The notes beneath the pieces are model-generated. The model was not told where the DNA came from, did no database searches, and saw nothing but the letters and a program-made list of their open reading frames with translations. Positions 58,864 to 64,000 of a stretch of DNA of 64,000 bases are shown here, piece after piece; the first letter of the stretch is position 1; each line of letters begins with the position of its first letter. Source of the DNA: JAABUE01 sp037440925 (GTDB lineage Bacteria > Chloroflexota > Anaerolineae > Anaerolineales > Villigracilaceae); assembly GCA_037440925.1 (NCBI GenBank), contig JBBITF010000010.1, positions 1 through 64,000 of the forward strand, read 5' to 3'. Position numbers and translations under genes: made by a program.

Positions 58864-60612
58864 CTATTGTTTGGCGTGATGCAGGCGGTCGGCTGCATCT
58901 TCCGTGAGCGGAATGTAGACTTGAACGAGAGTGCCTCTGCCCGGCTGTGATTGGATATTCAACAAGCCATTGACCAGTTCGGTGCGCTCGCGCAAGTTGA
59001 TCATGCCCAAACTGCTGCGTTTGTCATAAGCCTGGGTGACGGCTTGAACATCAAAGCCTACCCCGTCGTCCTGAACTTCCAATAAGACCAGGCCAGGTTC
59101 CAATTGCCGCAGGCGCACCCAAATATTGGGCGCAGCGGCATGTTTGCGGGCATTATTGACCGCCTCTTCGATAATATAGAAAACAACGCCCTGCTTACCC
59201 ATCTCCATTTCGGAAACAACCTGCTCGTTGACCTCGATAATGACGTTTTGCCCAAAGGTCTCTTTCATCTTCTCAGCCATAGCCTTGAGCGCAGCGTTCA
59301 AGCCTTGCGATTCCAAAATGAGCGGGCGCAGGGTAAACAGCATGTGCCGGATTTCTTTGGTGGTGCGATGCGCCAGTTCCTCGATTTTGACCAGTTCATT
59401 GATGGCAGTTTTGGGGTCCTTGCTAAACATGCGCCGCGCCAGGTTGATGCGCATGGCCATAGCCGCTACCGATTGGGTGGGACCGTCGTGCAGGTCGCGC
59501 GCCAGTTTCTTGCGCGCTTCCTCGTGGACTTCCATCATGCGCTCTTTCTCTTCGAGCAGGTCTTGATACAGGCGCGCATTCTGAATGGCAATGACCGACT
59601 GGCGGCCAATCATATCCAGCAAGTCACAGCGCTCCTGGGTGAAATACTGCGGGTCGGCGTGGGCAAACAGCATGGCGCCGTAGACGTTGAATCCGCTGCG
59701 CAAGGGGAAACAATAGGCTGCCGTGCAATTGCGCAGGGCGATCATCCGTCCCAGTTCCGGGTCGAAACTGATGTTGTTCGTCAATACCGGTTCGCCCTCG
59801 TCGAAGACGCGCTTGAGGATGCCCTCGCTGCCGTGTAATTGAACGCGCATGTCGGCATTCGTCAGCCGCCGCGCCGAACCGATGATCAGTTCATCGCCCT
59901 TGAACAACAAGACAGCGCTGACCAGTTTCTCGTCCCTTTCGGCATCTGGATCGGGGTTCAAGACGGTATATCCCAGGTCGAGGGCCGAATCTAGCACGCG
60001 GCGGTAACTGAGCGTGCCGGTCAGGTTAGAAGTGAGTTCGTACAATGCGCGCCAGCGTTCGCGCTCCATGCGCATTCGCCGCTCTTCCTCATCCATGCGA
60101 TGCGCGCGCATCCGCCGCAAATGTCCAATCAACAAATGACTTATATAGCCAAACAACACCCCCACCATCAACGTAGCGGCGGCAACCAACGCCGCTAAAC
60201 GGATGAAATCTGGTCCACTCTCTCCTTGCCATAAACTAGCAATTTCAAGCGCCGAGAACAAGAGTGCGATCAACAAGGCCCCCCAAAACTCGAAGTAAAT
60301 GGCGCCGCTCATGATGGGCAGCAAACCCGCCCACAGCACCGGCCCACCCAGCCCACCTTGCAACCAAAAAAAGATGGCCGTCAGAGAAAAGTCTATCGCC
60401 AGGCTGATATAGCGATGAAGAGCCATGCGAATGTTTAGCCCGGCGAACAAACTGACCAATAGATTCCAAAGGATGAGCGCAGCCAACGGCCAGGAGCTCA
60501 TTTCAAATAAAGTCCCTCTCAGAGAGAGGGAAATAACCATACCCAACAAGACCACCCAGCGCAGGGAGGCGACATACCAGTCGGCAACGTAAGGTGTATC
60601 GAAAGTACGCAT
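58864..60612 (-). CDS. Membrane-bound sensor histidine kinase, HisKA_3 type
   Basis: A 582-residue kinase. Five or six membrane helices (about 10-170) are followed by a coiled region, a GAF domain (about 200-350), a HisKA_3 helix with the phospho-His in LARDLHDGPTQSVAAM and a HATPase domain (VFYIIEEAVNNARKHA, LEVQDDGVGFD). HisKA_3 kinases usually pair with NarL-type regulators, such as the one at 33371. A TATCAT hexamer ends exactly 6 bases before the ATG. Confidence 0.9.
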   Translation of the reverse strand: MRTFDTPYVADWYVASLRWVVLLGMVISLSLRGTLFEMSSWPLAALILWNLLVSLFAGLNIRMALHRYISLAIDFSLTAIFFWLQGGLGGPVLWAGLLPIMSGAIYFEFWGALLIALLFSALEIASLWQGESGPDFIRLAALVAAATLMVGVLFGYISHLLIGHLRRMRAHRMDEEERRMRMERERWRALYELTSNLTGTLSYRRVLDSALDLGYTVLNPDPDAERDEKLVSAVLLFKGDELIIGSARRLTNADMRVQLHGSEGILKRVFDEGEPVLTNNISFDPELGRMIALRNCTAAYCFPLRSGFNVYGAMLFAHADPQYFTQERCDLLDMIGRQSVIAIQNARLYQDLLEEKERMMEVHEEARKKLARDLHDGPTQSVAAMAMRINLARRMFSKDPKTAINELVKIEELAHRTTKEIRHMLFTLRPLILESQGLNAALKAMAEKMKETFGQNVIIEVNEQVVSEMEMGKQGVVFYIIEEAVNNARKHAAAPNIWVRLRQLEPGLVLLEVQDDGVGFDVQAVTQAYDKRSSLGMINLRERTELVNGLLNIQSQPGRGTLVQVYIPLTEDAADRLHHAKQ

Positions 60613-60618
60613 GTTCTT

Positions 60619-60624
60619 ATGATA
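60619..60624 (-). promoter_or_regulatory. -10 hexamer TATCAT six bases before the kinase ATG
   Basis: Read leftward, TATCAT, AAGAAC, ATG at 60612. This spacing predicts a leaderless mRNA for the sensor kinase. Confidence 0.4.
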
Positions 60625-60675
60625 CCCGAATTTATCCTGCCATGCCTGGCGCAGACCTTACAAGTTGATTACGGA

Positions 60676-61404
60676 TTAGATTTCGTAGCCCATTTTCTCC
60701 AGGTATGGGCCAAATTTTTTTGCCAGGACGGCCTGCTGCTCCGGCGAATAAGCCTCGCGGAAACGCCCGATCTTGCCTTTGTAGAAATGCAGACCCTGGC
60801 GTTCTTCCGCTGCGCTGGGACGGTACGCTTCGATCACCGCCTGGACCTCGGGCCTGCTTCCGTCTAAGCCGAGGAATTCCACCAGGCGAGCGGTCTCGTT
60901 ATTATAATCCCGCAGCAAGCCTTCGTAGCGGGCGATCAGGACGCCTTTTTCGGCTTGCCATTTTTCCCAGATGTGGACGTATTCGGTCATGAAGTCCAGC
61001 GTCTTGTCGAAATCGCTCAAGTGCGAGAAGGCGTTCGGGCGTCCTTTGGACAAAGCGCGCTGGCCGAACTCGAAAGCCGAGAGCATGGCGTCGCGCGGGT
61101 CGCGGTAAATGTAGGTGATGCGGAGCAGGCCCAGGGTGCGGAGCAGACGCGACCAGGGCGTGGGGGCGGAATGCGCCTTGATGACGAAGGTCTCCCCCAA
61201 CAGCGCCGGAATCGTCACCATCCCCAGCCGGCGCAAGGAAAGCACGCCGATATTGCAGTTGACCTCGGTGAGGATCTTTTGCAGGCGGTATTTCTGGCGT
61301 ATCTCACGCGCATCCGCGCAGCCGGTGGTTTTCATCAAGTCGTGGATCAGGTTGTAGTGCCAGCCCGAACCGGCGCGCGGCATCCCAACAGATAGGACGA
61401 TCAT
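60676..61404 (-). CDS. Sulfotransferase-domain protein
   Basis: A 242-residue protein of the P-loop sulfotransferase fold. The 5'-phosphosulfate loop is MPRAGSGWHYN (residues 8-18), and the 3'-phosphate-binding segment is YIYRDPRDAMLSAFEFG (about 105-121). It would transfer sulfate from PAPS to a carbohydrate or other hydroxyl. The ATG at 61404 overlaps the stop of the O-antigen-ligase gene by 4 bases, which fixes this start. It probably sulfates the polysaccharide made by the adjacent genes. Confidence 0.85.
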   Translation of the reverse strand: MIVLSVGMPRAGSGWHYNLIHDLMKTTGCADAREIRQKYRLQKILTEVNCNIGVLSLRRLGMVTIPALLGETFVIKAHSAPTPWSRLLRTLGLLRITYIYRDPRDAMLSAFEFGQRALSKGRPNAFSHLSDFDKTLDFMTEYVHIWEKWQAEKGVLIARYEGLLRDYNNETARLVEFLGLDGSRPEVQAVIEAYRPSAAEERQGLHFYKGKIGRFREAYSPEQQAVLAKKFGPYLEKMGYEI

Positions 61405-62891
61405 GAACGTTCCTCCAAAGCATTCGCGGGGGATGGGGTCAGCCTGGTCATGCCGACCAATATCCCCAAGTTTACCCAGATATTCGGTGTAGCGAAAGAG
61501 TCCTGCGTGCCATTGTAGAACGAAACGGCCAGCCAGGAACACAGGCCCGCAATCCCCAGGAAGCGCAGCAATCCCGGCTTGCGCAGGAAAGCCAGCGCAT
61601 CGCCGAGCAGCCCCAGCCAGAAAGCCGCGAACAGGGCCAGCCCCAGCAGGCCGCTTTCCGCCAGGATGCGCACGTACAGGTTCTTGGGATTAGGATACAG
61701 GCGGTTGGTCGGGCTGAGTTGACGCGCAATCTCCGGCACGGTGGTCAGCGCCCAATCAGGCAGGTTTTGGTAAATGTAGAAGCCGGAAGCGCCCAGTCCC
61801 ACGCCCAGCCAGGGGGAGCGGTCATACGCGCCCAGCGCGCCCCAGGTGTAGGCCGCCCGCGCGCCGGCCGAGTTTTCGACGATGAAATCCGTTAAACTCT
61901 CGGCTTGCGTGTTCCACAGGCGGGTCATGTAGCCTTTTTGACCGAGGATGACTCCCGCGCTGAGCAAGGCCAGCGCCGCCAGCGCGATCAACCCCAGACG
62001 CAGGCCTGCTCCCGTTACCCAGGCGCGGACATTCCCCTTGCCCCTCAAGGCGAGGCCGGAGCGCCGGAAACCGGCCAGGAACCAGCGCCAGCCGTCCTTG
62101 ATGACTTGCCCGCCCACCAGCAGGAAGGTCAGGGCGACTGCGCCCAACGCCGTGACCAGTCCGCCGCGCGAATAGGTCGCCAGCAGGAGCAGGCCGCTCG
62201 CCGCGAGCAGCAGCGCTTCGAGCCAGCGGAAGCGGGTCAGGCGCATCCCGGTCAGGACCGCCGCAAACAGCCAGGGCAGGTACATGGTGGCGATCTGTCC
62301 CGCCAGCCAGGCCGGCTCGTAGGCCAGCCCGGAGACGCGATTGGTTTTGACCAGTTCGCGCATGGAAAAGGCCAACTGCCAGTGCGTAACCGTCACCTTG
62401 TCCAGCAGGGGCGTGTAGAACGCAAGCGCCTGTACCATGCTCCACAAGATGTCCAGCCCAAAACCCGCCAACAGCCAGCGCAGAGAAAACTTGAGTTCGT
62501 CTTCGTCCTTGTTCATCCAGGCGGCAGACAGGAAAAACGTCAGGCCGATGGCCAGGGTGGCCCAAGCGCGCAGGGCGCGGCCCCAGTAAGTCTGCCCGCG
62601 CAGGGACAGGGGGGCTTCCAACGCGCCAAAGACGGTTGCAGTCATCAACGCCAAGCCGAAGGCCAGCAAGACGACCATGCTGCCCGGAAAGGGCGCCGCC
62701 ATTTGCTTGCGCGCCAAACGCACCAGCAGCAAGGGAAGCAGCAGCGCCAGCGGGAAAAAAGCCAGCGGGCGCACATAGGTGGTCTCGCCCAGACCGGGGA
62801 ACCAGCGGAAACTGGTGACTGGCAGGCACAGCAGCGCCGCCGCCCACAGGAAGCGTATCGAGCGGTCGAGGAGGGGAAGCAAGCGATTCAT
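61401..62891 (-). CDS. O-antigen ligase/polymerase-like membrane protein
   Basis: A 496-residue polytopic protein with about 11 or 12 membrane helices. The large periplasmic loop region near 330-420 contains GVGLGASGFYIYQN, PTNRLYPNPKNLYVRILAESGLLGLALF, the pattern shared by WaaL/Wzy enzymes. It joins or polymerises surface sugars on the outer face. It is downstream of the Wzz-like gene and coupled to the sulfotransferase. Confidence 0.82.
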   Translation of the reverse strand: MNRLLPLLDRSIRFLWAAALLCLPVTSFRWFPGLGETTYVRPLAFFPLALLLPLLLVRLARKQMAAPFPGSMVVLLAFGLALMTATVFGALEAPLSLRGQTYWGRALRAWATLAIGLTFFLSAAWMNKDEDELKFSLRWLLAGFGLDILWSMVQALAFYTPLLDKVTVTHWQLAFSMRELVKTNRVSGLAYEPAWLAGQIATMYLPWLFAAVLTGMRLTRFRWLEALLLAASGLLLLATYSRGGLVTALGAVALTFLLVGGQVIKDGWRWFLAGFRRSGLALRGKGNVRAWVTGAGLRLGLIALAALALLSAGVILGQKGYMTRLWNTQAESLTDFIVENSAGARAAYTWGALGAYDRSPWLGVGLGASGFYIYQNLPDWALTTVPEIARQLSPTNRLYPNPKNLYVRILAESGLLGLALFAAFWLGLLGDALAFLRKPGLLRFLGIAGLCSWLAVSFYNGTQDSFATPNIWVNLGILVGMTRLTPSPANALEERS

Positions 62892-62918
62892 GAGGGAGAG
62901 AGGTAGGCAGGTAGCAGG

Positions 62919-63536
62919 TCAGGGTTTGGGCCGGACGAAGAATAATACCAGAAAAGCGCTCAAAGCCAGGAAACCCAATGCGCCCGCCAGCAGGTATGCG
63001 CCCTGTCTCACACGGCGCTCGACCGGGATGTCTTGCACCTGGACGGCCTCTACACGGATGAAGGAATTCAAACCTGTCTGCGCATCAACCTGCGCCTGGA
63101 CCTGCGCGGTAAAGGCCAGCGCCCAGGCGGAGGCCAGCGCCGAGGCCCGCTGCGGGTCGTTGTCCTCGGCGTAGAAATGCCAGCCCGCTTCGGCCGGCTG
63201 ACTGAGGGAGAGAATCCCCTCCCGCAAGGCCGCCACGCTGACGCCGTTCTCATCGGCTACCGTTTGCAGCACGGCGTCTGACCAGGCGATCTCTTCCAAT
63301 TTGCGCGTCTCGCGTTCCAGGTAGTAGAACTGCTGACGGTCAGTCTCTTGCGGCCAGGCTTCTTCGAGATTGAAGTCCACGTTGACCGTAGCGCGGGCGC
63401 GGTAAGGCGGCGGGAAAAGGGCATAGACGGCTGCGCCCAAGAGCGCGCCTGCCAAAGCGCCCAAGACCCAAAAACGCCAGGCCTTGAGCAGGCGGATAAA
63501 GTCGTCGAGAGAGGGAGGGGAGAAGAGGAGGTTCAT
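62919..63536 (-). CDS. Wzz-like chain-length determinant protein
   Basis: A 205-residue protein with membrane helices at about 18-42 and 175-200, enclosing a periplasmic domain with helical segments. This topology and PPPYRARATVNVDF after helix 1 match short Wzz/polysaccharide co-polymerases, which set polymer length. It lacks a kinase domain. The ATG at 63536 gives a sensible N terminus; the open frame extends to 63938 but would overlap the next gene in another frame. Confidence 0.82.
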   Translation of the reverse strand: MNLLFSPPSLDDFIRLLKAWRFWVLGALAGALLGAAVYALFPPPYRARATVNVDFNLEEAWPQETDRQQFYYLERETRKLEEIAWSDAVLQTVADENGVSVAALREGILSLSQPAEAGWHFYAEDNDPQRASALASAWALAFTAQVQAQVDAQTGLNSFIRVEAVQVQDIPVERRVRQGAYLLAGALGFLALSAFLVLFFVRPKP

Positions 63537-63544
63537 GGGGAAGG

Positions 63545-63632
63545 GGTGCGTAAAGCGTGATGCGTAAAACGTAATACGTAATACGTAATACGTGTGTACG
63601 TGTCTACCTGTATACCTGTGTACTATGCCTGT
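63545..63632. repeat. Low-complexity short-repeat tract
   Basis: The intergenic tract contains repeated ACGTAAT and GTGTACCTG words. It looks like slipped-strand expansion and holds no gene. Confidence 0.5.
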
Positions 63633-64000
63633 GTACCTGCTACGCGACCGAGACGCCGATTGCGCCAGCGCAGCCAGAGGGGAGCAATCAGTTTCCTGAA
63701 GTAGTATTTTGCCACCAGGATAGAGAAGAAACTGCCGCCATCGCGGTAGTGGACGCGCAGCATCTCCGGCCAGCAGCGCTCGTCGGCGGCTATCGTCTTG
63801 CCAGAGGCGTGCAGGCGGAAATTCGCCCACACCTGGCCGGGCAGGTAGCGCAGCGGGGCGAGGCGGGCGATCCGCACCCACAGGTCGTAGTCCATGGCGA
63901 AGTAGAATGTGGGGTCGAGCGGCCCAACCTGATGCCACAGGTCGGCGCGGAAAAAGGCCGTCTGCTGCGGGAGGTGGACGTAACCCTGACGCAGGCGGCG
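63623..64000 (-). CDS. Glycosyltransferase family 2, C-terminal part (truncated by window end)
   Basis: A partial gene; the N terminus lies beyond the window. The visible 125 codons read through FFRADLWHQVGPLDPTFYFAMDYDLWVRI, the acceptor-site block of GT2 enzymes, then a basic C-terminal tail. It belongs with the Wzz-like, ligase and sulfotransferase genes. The short frame starting at 63895 (an internal Met) is not the true start. Confidence 0.8.
   Translation of the reverse strand, partial: RRLRQGYVHLPQQTAFFRADLWHQVGPLDPTFYFAMDYDLWVRIARLAPLRYLPGQVWANFRLHASGKTIAADERCWPEMLRVHYRDGGSFFSILVAKYYFRKLIAPLWLRWRNRRLGRVAGTQA

Noticed and set aside
61905..62906. A 333-codon rightward frame opposite the O-antigen ligase gene
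   Set aside because: It is Gln/Arg-rich shadow sequence of a GC-rich membrane-protein gene, without any recognisable domain.
62919..63938. A 339-residue version of the Wzz-like protein
   Set aside because: The first 134 codons are antisense-free but in another frame from the GT2 gene and low in complexity; the conserved part starts at 63536.

Overview
The window reads as a stretch of chromosome from a free-living bacterium, most likely a member of the Chloroflexota (class Anaerolineae or close to it). This is inferred from the gene-family mix: bacterial Elp3, translin, NBR1-type Ig-like (FW) lipoproteins, eukaryote-like Ser/Thr kinase signalling, BMP-type nucleoside ABC transport and many MFS/GT membrane proteins. 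There is no rRNA gene, phage, plasmid or CRISPR locus. It is densely coding, with about 64 protein genes, two tRNA-Ser genes and one tmRNA gene.

Layout. 1-7.7 kb: housekeeping genes (histidine phosphatase, PIG-L deacetylase, deoxynucleoside kinase, a tyrosine-recombinase relative that has lost its active site, tilS, methylmalonyl-CoA epimerase, CYTH, universal stress protein, two half-size chromate transporters). 7.8-10.3 kb: elp3 divergent from a Trm9-like methyltransferase. 10.7-13.4 kb: two tRNA-Ser genes and a pyrB-pyrF-pyrE operon with a terminator-like hairpin in its leader. 13.8-21 kb: an APC permease, a polyprenol-kinase-like protein and a cell-surface sugar cluster (GT87-like enzyme, FdtB-like aminotransferase, a fused acetyltransferase/ketoisomerase, a GtrB-like GT2). 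21.1-24.7 kb: a small Cys protein and an overlapping operon of receiver-MinD protein, sirtuin and GAF histidine kinase. 24.9-25.4 kb: ssrA (tmRNA) with exact 59-bp repeats of its 3' end.

25.4-28.8 kb: a lipoprotein, then an operon of ssb, DUF3467, translin, a membrane protein and DNPH1. 29.2-41.9 kb: a signalling region made of two sensor proteins with degenerate receivers, rlmB, a formyltransferase, two response regulators, and a compact FHA / J-domain-VWA / PP2C / Ser-Thr kinase-propeller operon, followed by a TPR membrane protein. 41.9-45.2 kb: AMMECR1, flavin reductase, trmD and an MFS carrier. 45.5-50.3 kb: a complete nucleoside-type ABC transporter. 50.7-56.3 kb: five consecutive FW-domain lipoproteins. 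56.3-64 kb: queG, an XTP/dITP pyrophosphatase, a hydrolase, a sensor kinase, and an exopolysaccharide cluster (sulfotransferase, O-antigen ligase, Wzz-like, GT2) that runs off the window end.

Three gene sets look most like under-described systems: the ssb-translin-DNPH1 operon, the Ser/Thr phosphosignalling operon with a J-domain-VWA fusion (the parts list of the type VI secretion threonine-phosphorylation pathway without the secretion genes), and the FW lipoprotein array. The elp3/Trm9-like pair suggests a eukaryote-like wobble-uridine pathway. Several genes have a -10 hexamer exactly six bases before the ATG, which points to leaderless mRNAs. The intergenic regions carry short inverted-repeat elements, some ending in GTAACT.
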